DNA of 64,000 nt. It comes from Pseudomonas lalucatii. Lineage in GTDB: Bacteria > Pseudomonadota > Gammaproteobacteria > Pseudomonadales > Pseudomonadaceae. Each line of letters starts with the position of its first letter. The stretch's first letter is position 1. The notes under the pieces are model-generated. The model did not search any database and was not told the DNA's origin. It saw nothing but the letters and a program-made list of their open reading frames with translations. Of the stretch, positions 52,091-58,977 are shown piece after piece. The stretch covers positions 62,001-126,000 of the forward strand of contig NZ_JADPMV010000001.1 in NCBI RefSeq assembly GCF_018398425.1, given 5' to 3'. The position numbers and the translations under genes were made by a program.

Positions 52091-52113
52091 GCTCCTTCGT
52101 GTATTTAAGGAGC
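52091..52113 (-). promoter_or_regulatory. Hairpin sequestering the leader ribosome binding site
   Basis: On the minus strand GCTCCTT, loop AAATACACG, AAGGAGC forms a 7 bp stem. The right arm holds the AAGGAG ribosome binding site of the leader ORF, and the loop/arm segment CACGAAGGA is also the predicted target of the C4 RNA. Confidence 0.7.
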
Positions 52114-52142
52114 CGTCACCCCACCTTCTCACGGGTAAGGGT

Positions 52143-52217
52143 GGCGGACCGTGCAAGGGTGAGAAACCGGCCACGAAGGACACCGGCCAGGCCGAAGCCT
52201 GCCTCGCACGGCCCGCC
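52143..52217 (-). ncRNA. C4-type antisense RNA
   Basis: On the minus strand GGCGGGCCGTGC and GCACGGTCCGCC close a 12 bp stem (one G-U pair). It encloses the hairpin CAGGC-TTCG-GCCTG and further unpaired segments, the layout of the C4 antisense RNA family first known from phages P1 and P7. Two single-stranded segments match sequences downstream in the same transcript. TCCTTCGTG (plus-strand 52172-52180) is complementary to CACGAAGGA at the leader ribosome binding site (52093-52101). TTCTCAC (52159-52165) is complementary to GTGAGAA (52126-52132). This is the C4 mechanism of blocking leader translation. Confidence 0.8.
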
Positions 52218-52235
52218 ATAACTGCACGAGAAAAC

Positions 52236-52260
52236 AGCAGGCACAAAAAAAGCGCCTGCT
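52236..52260. other. Hairpin upstream of the C4 RNA
   Basis: AGCAGGCAC, A7, GCGCCTGCT forms a 9 bp stem with one G-T pair. It may terminate transcription entering from the cassette side, or overlap the C4 promoter; the sequence does not decide. Confidence 0.45.
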
Positions 52261-52308
52261 CTCGGCTATGGCGCTACCGCGCCTTCGTGGAGATCGGGTT
52301 CTCACGCC

Positions 52309-52332
52309 CGGTCACGGGATTGACCGTGACCG
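52309..52332. other. Perfect 9 bp inverted repeat
   Basis: CGGTCACGG, loop GATTGA, CCGTGACCG. It lies in non-coding DNA between the C4 RNA and the cassette array. A further hairpin or operator role is unknown. Confidence 0.45.
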
Positions 52333-52639
52333 GCGCACTCTAGCCCGGCGCCATGTGCAGGGCAAGCCCGAAGCAAGAAGGGCGTTTCGCCGCCACAACT
52401 TGTGCCGGCATTCCCCATTCGGGTAGCTTCAACCCAACGCAATGACGCACCCCGCAGGCAGGACGCCGGTTAGCTTTCCCCTGCTTGCATAGACCGTTTT
52501 CAACGGAGCCATCCGCCGATGAAAAAATGGCATGCCAACGCTTGCCCCTGGCTACCAATGCGCTCCCCTTGGTGCATAGCACCCCATCGCCCCCTGCTAC
52601 AAGCCGAAAGCCTCAAGATAGAGAGGGTGTTCTGGCGAC
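52333..52639. other. Non-coding stretch without recognised features
   Basis: Short open frames on both strands lack ribosome binding sites and family resemblance. I see no convincing gene, promoter or repeat between the 52309 inverted repeat and the paired hairpins at 52640. The composition falls toward AT near the cassette boundary. Confidence 0.5.
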
Positions 52640-52689
52640 GGTGGGGAATGTTACCCACCAAGTGGTGCGTTTAAACGCACCATTTGGTG
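52640..52689. repeat. Overlapping hairpins with a 34 bp palindrome before the first cassette
   Basis: GGTGGG/CCCACC (52640-52659, loop of 8) overlaps a long palindrome at 52656-52689 centred on TTTAAA, whose arms ACCAAGTGGTGCGTTT and AAACGCACCATTTGGT differ at one position. The two folds share bases and are mutually exclusive. It lies just before the boundary core of cassette 1 and could be an attenuator, an operator or a modified recombination site. Confidence 0.6.
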
Positions 52690-52699
52690 CCTAATTTTA

Positions 52700-52707
52700 G
52701 TTATGCC
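52700..52707 (+). other. Left boundary core of cassette 1 (GTTATGCC)
   Basis: GTTATGCC fits the integron crossover core (G/TTRRRY-like). It is the exact reverse complement of GGCATAAC at 53607-53614, at the end of the same cassette, as expected for the two halves of one attC in its circular form. Confidence 0.7.
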
Positions 52708-52740
52708 TCTCTTTAATCCGGCACCAAGGAACTGCTATTC

Positions 52741-53613
52741 ATGCCAATCTTTATAAGCTATTCACATGAAAATAAAGAGTTCGTTGACAAACTTGCTATG
52801 CAACTCGTGCATAGAAATGTGAGCGTATGGCTTGACCGGTGGGAGCTAAGTATTGGCGACTCAATAATTGACAAGGTGCAAGAAGCTGTTGATGGCGCGA
52901 GCGCCTTGCTTGTAATTATGTCTAAGGCTTCAATCTCTTCAGAGTGGTGCAAAAGAGAGCTTTCATCAGGATTCCTAAGAGAGCTCGAAGAGAAAAGAGT
53001 AGTTGTAATGCCAGTTTTGCTAGAGGATTGCGACATACCACTCTTTGCAAGAGGGAAACTGTATGCAGATTTTAGAAAAAACTTTGACGATGGTTTAAGA
53101 ACAGTAGTGGAAGGTGTCGCCAAAGTAACAAATCCATTTTTATCCCGAGCAAAAGAACCCGAGTACCATGTTGGCTGGTCAATCGACTGGGGAGATGTTA
53201 ATGGGCTATTTGCAATAATTCTCAACTTTGTTGAGCAAGCCCAAAACCAGCCATACACATGCCTTACCAATATCGAAATACTAGCATCACCAATCGCCAC
53301 CATTAAATATGAATCAACCAAGAAGTCGCAAGGCGAAGAGCATGCTAGAGCTTACATTATAAAATTAATAAACGAACATTTCCAAAGCCAGCCAGAACTT
53401 CGCCCGCTATTAGTAACAGAAAGAGAAAAAGTCGAACGATTGACCGTTAATGGGCCAGATACAGGCGAGGAATATCTCCTGCGAATTGGTGCTCGACGCC
53501 TTGGTGAGGATACTGGCAGAGATATATTGGTTAATACAACAAAACTTATTCTTCAATCATATCGGCACATGGAGGCGGTTCTAAAACAACCGCAACACCG
53601 AAATAAGGCATAA
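52741..53613 (+). CDS. TIR-domain protein carried on an integron-type cassette
   Basis: This 290-residue protein has an N-terminal TIR domain (residues about 1-135): FISYSHENKEFVDKLA opening, SVWLDRWELSIGDS box, and the SEWCKREL segment containing the WCxxE glutamate that is catalytic in TIR NAD-hydrolases. The C-terminal half (about 140-290) has no family I recognise and may sense or oligomerise. The gene is AT-rich compared with the neighbouring core genes, a sign of recent acquisition. Only 33 bases separate the cassette boundary from the ATG, and the TAA stop lies inside the attC core, both usual for cassettes. Bacterial TIR proteins often act in anti-phage defence; that role here is inferred. 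Confidence 0.88.
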   Translation: MPIFISYSHENKEFVDKLAMQLVHRNVSVWLDRWELSIGDSIIDKVQEAVDGASALLVIMSKASISSEWCKRELSSGFLRELEEKRVVVMPVLLEDCDIPLFARGKLYADFRKNFDDGLRTVVEGVAKVTNPFLSRAKEPEYHVGWSIDWGDVNGLFAIILNFVEQAQNQPYTCLTNIEILASPIATIKYESTKKSQGEEHARAYIIKLINEHFQSQPELRPLLVTEREKVERLTVNGPDTGEEYLLRIGARRLGEDTGRDILVNTTKLILQSYRHMEAVLKQPQHRNKA

Positions 53614-53646
53614 CAACTGGTATATGGACGCTCCTCACAAGCAGGA

Positions 53647-53834
53647 GTAATAGGGGACAGACCACGATTCTTCCGATCTCGTCTAATCTTTTGGCGTCAT
53701 TCCATGGAAAAGGAGTTTCCATATGCCGCGTCGAGCGCGGGTAATAGGGGACAGACCACGATTCTTCCGATCTCGTCTAATCTTTTGGCGTCATTCCATG
53801 GAAAAGGAGTTTCCATATGCCGCGTCGAGCGCGT
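53647..53834 (+). repeat. Tandem duplication of 93-94 bp
   Basis: Positions 53647-53739 and 53741-53833 are identical, with a period of 94. The unit covers the left repeat of the element through the first codons of the transposase (ATGCCGCGTCGAGCGCG), so the first copy leaves a second truncated start. Only the second copy leads into the full reading frame. Confidence 0.95.
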
Positions 53835-54515
53835 GTGCTACTACCGGGAGTCACGTTGCACCTGGTTCAGCGGGGGAACAATCGTTCGGCCTGTTTCTTC
53901 GCCGAGGAAGATTACTTGTTCTATTTGGAGCACCTTGCAGATCAAGCAAGAAAGCACGACTGCGCGATCCATGCTTGGTGTCTGATGACCAACCATGTTC
54001 ATCTGCTGTTGACCCCGGCCAAGACGGAAAGCGCCGGAATGCTGATGAAGGGGCTTGGCCAGCGCTATGTGCAATACATTAATCGTACGTATCGTCGCAG
54101 CGGCACGCTGTGGGAAGGTCGCTTCCGCTCCTGCTTGATGCAGGAGGAAAGTTATGTGCTGGCTTGCTATCGATACATTGAGATGAACCCGGTACGGGCC
54201 GGAATGGTGGAGCATCCGGCGGAATATCGCTGGTCGAGTTATCGGGTGAATGCCCAGGCCGAGCAATCGGCATTGATCAAGCGACATTCCTTGTACCAAG
54301 CGTTGGGTGAGGCGGATGGGGCACGGGCTGAGACCTATCGTGAGCTGTTTCGGCATCAGCTTGATCCTGGCTTGGTGGATCAGATCCGTTCAGTCACCAA
54401 CGGGAACTATGCGCTTGGCAGTCCAAGGTTTGCGGCAGAGGTGGAGCGCGTGCTGGGGCGGAGGGTGATCCGCGGAAAGCCAGGGAGACCGAAACAAGCT
54501 GCTGAGGCTGACTGA
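53817..54515 (+). CDS. REP-associated tyrosine transposase (Y1_Tnp family)
   Basis: The 232-residue HUH-type single-strand transposase has the HUH motif HVHLLL near residue 61 and the catalytic Tyr in ACYRYIEMNPVRAGMV near 118-131. The conserved opening is PRRARVLLPGVTLHLVQRGNN. The ATG at 53817 has AAAAGGAG at good spacing (in the second copy of a tandem duplication). Such enzymes process REP-like hairpins, and the flanking AATAGGGGACAG inverted repeats are the likely substrate. The reading frame is intact. Confidence 0.92.
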   Translation: MPRRARVLLPGVTLHLVQRGNNRSACFFAEEDYLFYLEHLADQARKHDCAIHAWCLMTNHVHLLLTPAKTESAGMLMKGLGQRYVQYINRTYRRSGTLWEGRFRSCLMQEESYVLACYRYIEMNPVRAGMVEHPAEYRWSSYRVNAQAEQSALIKRHSLYQALGEADGARAETYRELFRHQLDPGLVDQIRSVTNGNYALGSPRFAAEVERVLGRRVIRGKPGRPKQAAEAD

Positions 54516-54743
54516 AACTGTGGTCTGTCCCCTATTGTTCATCCCCTATTGTTTATGTCCCCTATTGTTCTATTGTTGCGGTCCCCTATTGTTGCGCTCT
54601 CCCAGTGAACAGTCACCACCGATTTCGGTATAGAACCGTGGTGCGGGGAGCGTCCATTACAGCACTCAAATCGCTCGCTTCGTTCACTGGTGCGGGCTAA
54701 AGCTAGTCCCGGTGAGCGTTAGAAACAGGAGGAATCCAAGTAC

Positions 54744-55151
54744 ATGAAACAGAATCTAAAAGGCCAGTGCCTCTGCGGTAATGTGAAATTTGAGCTGTCC
54801 GATGATTTCAAGGCTTTTTACCAATGCCATTGCGCTCAATGCCAACGGCTCACGGGCAGCGCATTTGCGTCGAATATCTTTACTCGCCCCGACAACATCG
54901 AGTGGACATCGGGTAAAGCGGACGTTTCTCATTATGAGCACCCGACAAGAGAGTTTTCCAAAGCATTCTGCAGGGTTTGTGGCTCTGCTGTGCCATTTGT
55001 CAACAAGAGCAGGACGTCGCTGATCGTGCCTGCCGGTTCTTTGCTTGACAAGCCAAGCATTTCGCCGCAGGCAAACATCTTTGCCGCCGAGGAGGCGCAT
55101 TGGTTGGCCGATGGTTTGAAGGCTCGCCGGTTTGAAGGCTTTCCCGAGTGA
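54744..55151 (+). CDS. GFA-family (CENP-V/glutathione-dependent formaldehyde-activating-like) zinc protein, cassette 2
   Basis: The 135-residue protein carries the paired zinc motifs of the family: GQCLCGNVKFEL (near 8-19), CHCAQCQRLTGSAFAS (near 29-44) and FCRVCGSAVPF (near 76-86). GFA-like proteins bind zinc through these cysteines; only some are formaldehyde/glutathione enzymes, and the role of this one is unknown. It lies in a cassette bounded by GTTAGAA (54718) and CTCTAAC (55156). A second, true gfa gene lies at the right end of the window, so this is not a copy of it. Confidence 0.88.
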   Translation: MKQNLKGQCLCGNVKFELSDDFKAFYQCHCAQCQRLTGSAFASNIFTRPDNIEWTSGKADVSHYEHPTREFSKAFCRVCGSAVPFVNKSRTSLIVPAGSLLDKPSISPQANIFAAEEAHWLADGLKARRFEGFPE

Positions 55152-55155
55152 AAGC

Positions 55156-55255
55156 CTCTAACAAGTCGATGCGTTCGGGCAGGGTCAAGCTGTCGTTTTG
55201 TTGAAAGCCCAACAAGGCAGCCATATTGTCTATGCCGCTTGTTGCGGCGTTATGT
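55156..55255 (+). repeat. attC-like site of cassette 2
   Basis: R'' CTCTAAC (55156-55162) and R' GTTATGT (55249-55255) bracket 100 bp. TAAC-AA-GTCG pairs with CGGC-GTTA, with two unpaired bases on one side as in attC sites. The interior folds as GCTGTC...TTGTTG / CAACAA...GGCAGC. R'' matches the start of its own cassette (TCTAAC against GTTAGA). Confidence 0.7.
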
Positions 55256-55280
55256 CCCACCGTTAACCAAGGAAGGTGTC

Positions 55281-55604
55281 ATGAGAAAAGCAGTATTGCC
55301 ATTGGTCGTGTTGCTGGCATTTACAGCCTACACGGCATTTGCGATGTCGCAGGCCGAGCAGTCGCTTATCCAGTTCGGCATGGAGCTGATGTCTAGCCTG
55401 GATACTGCGCAGGTTGTGATTGATCTCTACATCCTGGCCGCGCTTGCTTGCATTTGGATGTATCAAGATAACAGGGCGCGCGGCAAGCCAATTGTCGCCG
55501 TGGCTCCGTATATTCTGATTACTGCGATTTTCGTATCTGTTGGCCCGCTGCTCTATCTGGTCATGAAGTGTCTTTCGAAGGACTCCAGTGCGGGTGAAAC
55601 ATAA
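55281..55604 (+). CDS. Small membrane protein (DUF2834-like), cassette 3
   Basis: The 107-residue protein has a signal-like first helix (residues about 4-21), a second helix around VVIDLYILAALACIWMYQD (near 45-63, with the Asp and Trp-Met-x-x-Asp pattern of DUF2834) and a third at about 73-97. AAGGAAGG sets the ATG at 55281. The TAA stop is inside the attC core ACATAAC (55599-55605), which is the exact inverse of the cassette's own left core GTTATGT. The function is unknown. Confidence 0.8.
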   Translation: MRKAVLPLVVLLAFTAYTAFAMSQAEQSLIQFGMELMSSLDTAQVVIDLYILAALACIWMYQDNRARGKPIVAVAPYILITAIFVSVGPLLYLVMKCLSKDSSAGET

Positions 55605-55605
55605 C
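55599..55605 (+). other. Left core (R'') of the attC of cassette 3
   Basis: ACATAAC is the reverse complement of GTTATGT at 55249-55255. No convincing partner right core (GTTRRRY) is found in the next 300 bp, so the last attC appears degenerate or truncated. Confidence 0.6.
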
Positions 55606-56008
55606 AAGGTTTATATGGAATACCCGCCGCAGGCGGTGAGCACTAGCTTGTTCAAGCACTGCCGCCAGTGCGGTTGTATGAGTGGGCCTTGTGCGGCGCC
55701 AGTCGCCGCTGAAGCGCCGCGCGGGGCAGCATGGCGCCCGGCGGGTGCGCAGCAGCTTGTTTTAGCCGATGCGCGTCGCTGTTTGAGCCTCGTCTTTTAT
55801 TGCGAGTGGTTTTGATGGCATAGGGCTGAGTGCTTTGATACTTGCTTTATATCGGCATGCGGCAGTGGCAATAGGAAATTGGCGGCTTTTATTACCAAGT
55901 CATCAGGTTAATAAATGGCGTCTATACTGCTGTTTGGTTGTGGGGTGATCAATAAATTTCGATTAAACAATATAGGCAGCCAGTTGGGCGGCATAAGGAT
56001 CGGCAAGC
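55606..56008. other. Non-coding stretch after the last cassette
   Basis: The first part (to about 55780) is GC-rich and full of short inverted repeats such as CCGCCGCAGGCGG and GGCGCCAGTCGCC, possibly the remains of attC 3. The rest, up to the MscS gene, is AT-rich and probably carries that gene's promoter. I see no gene. Confidence 0.5.
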
Positions 56009-57337
56009 ATGCTATTGGATAATCTCGACGCGCGAATCGAGCAGGCTGCCGACAAGGTGGCTGAGGTGCTGTTCCAGCCGGAGACCTATACCCAGGTCGG
56101 CATCGTCCTGGCGATTTACGCCGTCGCCTGGCTTATCGCCAATCGCATCCGCAGGTATGCGCCCATCCTCGATGCCCGCTACGAGGCGGCGGCGGTGCAT
56201 CCCGTGCGCAAGTTCGTCAGCAAGTTGGGCGCGCTGATCTTTCCGCTGGTCGCCATCCTGATGTTGCGGGTATCCGTCGAGGTGAGCGAGAACCTGTTGG
56301 ATCAGGGCTGGCTGGTGCAGGCGGCGCTGACCATTTCCATCCTGCTGATCTTCTACTCGATCATCCGTAATTTCATCCGCAACAAGTTCCTCGCCGTGGC
56401 CTTCAGGTGGCTGGGCATTCCGCTGTTGTTCCTGCACCTGGTCGGTCTGCTGGACGGCTTGATCGCGATACTCGAATCCATCTCGGTCAACCTCGGCAAT
56501 ATCGAGATTTCGGTCTACGGCATCGCCCGGGTCGCCATCTTCGGTTCGATCCTGTTCTGGCTCGGCCGTGTCAGCAGCCGGACCGGGCGCGATTTCATCT
56601 CCCACCAGGAGAACCTGGACGTGCGCACGCGGGAGGTGGCCGCGAAGCTGTTCGAGGTGGCGATCTTCTTCTTCATCTTCCTGCTGCTGCTGCAGATCAT
56701 GGGCATCAACCTCACCACGCTCGCGGTGTTCGGCGGCGCGCTGGGCGTGGGCCTGGGCTTCGGCTTGCAGGCGATTGCCTCCAACTTCATTTCCGGGATC
56801 ATCATCCTGATGGATCGCTCGGTGTCGATTGGCGACTATGTGGAGCTCGAGGACGGCCGCACCGGCATCGTGCGCGAGCTGAACATGCGCTCGACGACGC
56901 TGGAAACCTTCGACGGCAAGGACATCGTGGTGCCGAACGAGAAGTTCATCGCCGAGATCTTCACCAACTGGACGCACAAGGACAAAAGCCAGCGCTATCG
57001 CGTGGACTTTTCGGTTTCCTATAACTCCGATGTCAGGAAGCTGGTGGAGATCATCAAGCAGGTGGTGGCCAGCCACCCGCAGGTATTCAGCGGCGAGGAC
57101 GTGCCGTTCGAGGAGCGTCCCGACTGCGAGATCGACAGCTTCGGCGACTCCGGCATCAACATGTTCGTGGAGTTCTGGATGGAAGGGGTGGACGACGGCA
57201 AGAACCGCGTAGGTGGCGACCTGCTGCTGATGATCCTGGAGGCCCTGCAGGAACACGGCTTCGAAATACCCTTCCCGCAGCGGGAGGTGCGCATCCTCGA
57301 GAAGCAGGCACCGGCCAGGGGCAAGCGGGGCGCCTGA
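56009..57337 (+). CDS. MscS-family mechanosensitive channel
   Basis: The 442-residue inner-membrane protein has about five membrane segments, ending in the pore-lining MscS TM3 region with a glycine/alanine-rich helix (TLAVFGGALGVGLGFGLQAIASNFISG, quoted in part, near 233-258). The beta domain follows (GDYVELEDGRTGIVRELNMRS) and then the C-terminal alpha/beta cage. Such channels open on hypo-osmotic stress. It lies between the cassette array and hglS on the same strand. A functional link to catabolism is not evident. Confidence 0.9.
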   Translation: MLLDNLDARIEQAADKVAEVLFQPETYTQVGIVLAIYAVAWLIANRIRRYAPILDARYEAAAVHPVRKFVSKLGALIFPLVAILMLRVSVEVSENLLDQGWLVQAALTISILLIFYSIIRNFIRNKFLAVAFRWLGIPLLFLHLVGLLDGLIAILESISVNLGNIEISVYGIARVAIFGSILFWLGRVSSRTGRDFISHQENLDVRTREVAAKLFEVAIFFFIFLLLLQIMGINLTTLAVFGGALGVGLGFGLQAIASNFISGIIILMDRSVSIGDYVELEDGRTGIVRELNMRSTTLETFDGKDIVVPNEKFIAEIFTNWTHKDKSQRYRVDFSVSYNSDVRKLVEIIKQVVASHPQVFSGEDVPFEERPDCEIDSFGDSGINMFVEFWMEGVDDGKNRVGGDLLLMILEALQEHGFEIPFPQREVRILEKQAPARGKRGA

Positions 57338-57522
57338 GCGGCTCCCGGGCCGTGTCGCCGGGCCGGTTACGCTTGCGTATTCCGCTGGTTTTGGATTCTC
57401 CAGGGGAATGAACAGCAGAGGATTAGTCGTTTGAAAGCGCCTATTGCGCTCGCCAGAATGACTCCCATGAATGGCTGGAATAGCAGCCACCCTGTCCTGG
57501 CGATGCAAGGAGTCGTGTTCCC

Positions 57523-58944
57523 ATGAGCGTTCAAGCTGCCGCTAACCCGGATGCGCTGGTTAGCCCCGATGAGATCCGCGCGCAGTTCTCCCGCGCCATG
57601 TCGGCCATGTACCAGGCCGAGGTGCCGTTGTACGGCACGTTGCTGGCGCTGGTCGGCGAGGTCAACCGCGCTGCCCTGGCGCGCGAACCGCAGCTGGCCG
57701 AGCAGCTGCGCACCACCGGGGAGATCGGCCGCCTGGACATGGAGCGCCACGGCGCCATCCGCCTGGGCACTGCCGCCGAGCTGGCCACCATGCGCCGCCT
57801 GTTCGCGGTGATGGGCATGCAGCCGGTGGGCTACTACGACCTGGCCAGCGCCGGGGTGCCGGTGCACTCCACGGCCTTTCGCGCCACCCACGAAGCGGCC
57901 TTGCAGCACAGCCCGTTCCGCGTGTTCACCTCGTTGTTGCGCCTGGAGCTGATCGAGAATGTCGAGCTGCGCGAGCTGGCCCGCGGCATTCTGGCGCGGC
58001 GCAACATCTTCACCCCGCGCGCCCTGCAGCTGATCGAGCGGGCCGAGGCGGCCGGCGGCCTGACTGCGGCCGAGGCCGAGGAGTTCGTCCAGCAGGCCCT
58101 GGAGACCTTCCGCTGGCACCGCGAGGCGACGGTGAGCGCCGCGCTGTACCAGCAGCTGAGCGCGCAGCACAAGCTGATCGCCGATGTGGTGGCGTTCAAG
58201 GGGCCGCACATCAACCACCTGACCCCGCGCACCCTGGATATCGACGCGGTGCAGGCCGGCATGCCGGGCCGCGGCATCAACCCCAAGGCGGTGATCGAGG
58301 GCCCGCCACCGCGGCGCTGCCCGATCCTGCTGCGCCAGACCAGTTTCAAGGCCCTGCAGGAGCCGGTGACCTTCGTCGAGGCGGACGGCGGCGGCGCGCT
58401 GGGCAGCCACACCGCGCGCTTCGGCGAGATCGAGCAGCGCGGCGTGGCCCTGACGCCCAAGGGCCGTGCCCTGTACGACCAGTTGCTCGAGGCCACCCGG
58501 GCAATCGCCGGCGGCGCGCCGAACGAGGAGGGCGCGGCGGCCTACATGGCCACCCTGAGCCAGCAGTTCGAGGCCTTCCCGGACGACTACCCCAGCCTGC
58601 GCCGGCAGCAGCTGGCCTACTTCCGCTACTTCGTCACCGAGCAGGGCCTGGCGGCCAAGGGGCGTGGCGAACTGGCGGCGAATCTGGAGGGGCTGCTGGC
58701 CGCCGGCCATGTGCGGTGCGAGCCTTTGGTGTACGAGGACTTCCTGCCGGTCAGCGCCGCCGGCATCTTCCAGTCCAATCTGGGCGACAACGCCCGCGAC
58801 AGCTATGGCCAGAGCGCCAACCGCGAGGCCTTCGAGCACGACCTGGGCGCGCCGGTGCTGGACGAACTGGCGTTGTACGCCGAAACCCAGCAGCGCTCGC
58901 TGGCGCAATGCGCCGAGGCCCTGGGCCTGGCGGCGCTCGCCTGA
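57523..58944 (+). CDS. hglS: 2-oxoadipate dioxygenase/decarboxylase HglS (DUF1338, YdcJ)
   Basis: HglS (473 residues) is an Fe(II) enzyme that converts 2-oxoadipate to D-2-hydroxyglutarate with O2 and loss of CO2, a step of D-lysine catabolism in P. putida. The sequence has the DUF1338 hallmarks: an early PVHSTAFRATHEAAL block, AFKGPHINHLTPRTLDID with the metal-binding His residues near 227-237, and YEDFLPVSAAGIFQSNL near 405. In P. putida the gene neighbours amaB and LysR. Here an accessory insert of about 6 kb and other genes separate them. It is followed 33 bp later by the kinase-lyase fusion gene. Confidence 0.93.
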   Translation: MSVQAAANPDALVSPDEIRAQFSRAMSAMYQAEVPLYGTLLALVGEVNRAALAREPQLAEQLRTTGEIGRLDMERHGAIRLGTAAELATMRRLFAVMGMQPVGYYDLASAGVPVHSTAFRATHEAALQHSPFRVFTSLLRLELIENVELRELARGILARRNIFTPRALQLIERAEAAGGLTAAEAEEFVQQALETFRWHREATVSAALYQQLSAQHKLIADVVAFKGPHINHLTPRTLDIDAVQAGMPGRGINPKAVIEGPPPRRCPILLRQTSFKALQEPVTFVEADGGGALGSHTARFGEIEQRGVALTPKGRALYDQLLEATRAIAGGAPNEEGAAAYMATLSQQFEAFPDDYPSLRRQQLAYFRYFVTEQGLAAKGRGELAANLEGLLAAGHVRCEPLVYEDFLPVSAAGIFQSNLGDNARDSYGQSANREAFEHDLGAPVLDELALYAETQQRSLAQCAEALGLAALA

Positions 58945-58977
58945 ACCCGGGCCGGCCCACTCATGAAGGATGACGCA

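Larger units (their letters stand above)
53647..54593 (+). mobile_element. REP-associated (Y1/RAYT-type) transposase element
   Basis: AATAGGGGACAGACCAC at the left (53649-53665, repeated at 53743-53759) is the exact inverse of GTGGTCTGTCCCCTATT at 54520-54536. The right end carries four copies of CCCCTATTGTT (54529, 54543, 54559 and 54583). It encloses one transposase gene. Exact outer limits are uncertain; the attC inner stem flanks it on both sides. Confidence 0.75.
53607..54724 (+). repeat. attC-like site of cassette 1, interrupted by a transposon
   Basis: The left half GGCATAAC-A-ACTGG (53607-53620) pairs with the right half CCGGT-GAGC-GTTA (ending GTTAGAA at 54718-54724) as R''/L'' and L'/R'. 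Inside, ATGGACGCTCC (53624-53634) and GGAGCGTCCAT (54647-54657) form a perfect 11 bp inner stem. The REP-type transposase element lies within the loop of this stem. A second hairpin lies at about 54683-54717. Confidence 0.65.

Noticed and set aside
52340..52582. 80-codon minus-strand frame between the C4 RNA and the cassettes
   Set aside because: It has no ribosome binding site, no family resemblance and unremarkable codon use.
54529..54593. CCCCTATTGTT repeats as a CRISPR array
   Set aside because: The repeats are only 11 bases at irregular spacings of 14-24, no cas genes are present, and they match the end of the adjacent transposase element.
54744..55151. Calling the cassette GFA-like gene a functional gfa
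   Set aside because: It keeps the zinc cysteines but not the [18 protein letters not shown] blocks seen in the real gfa at the right end of the window.
52002..56008. An integron integrase or prophage structural genes in the accessory region
   Set aside because: I looked for tyrosine recombinase motifs and phage genes on both strands and saw none; the C4 RNA alone does not make this a prophage.
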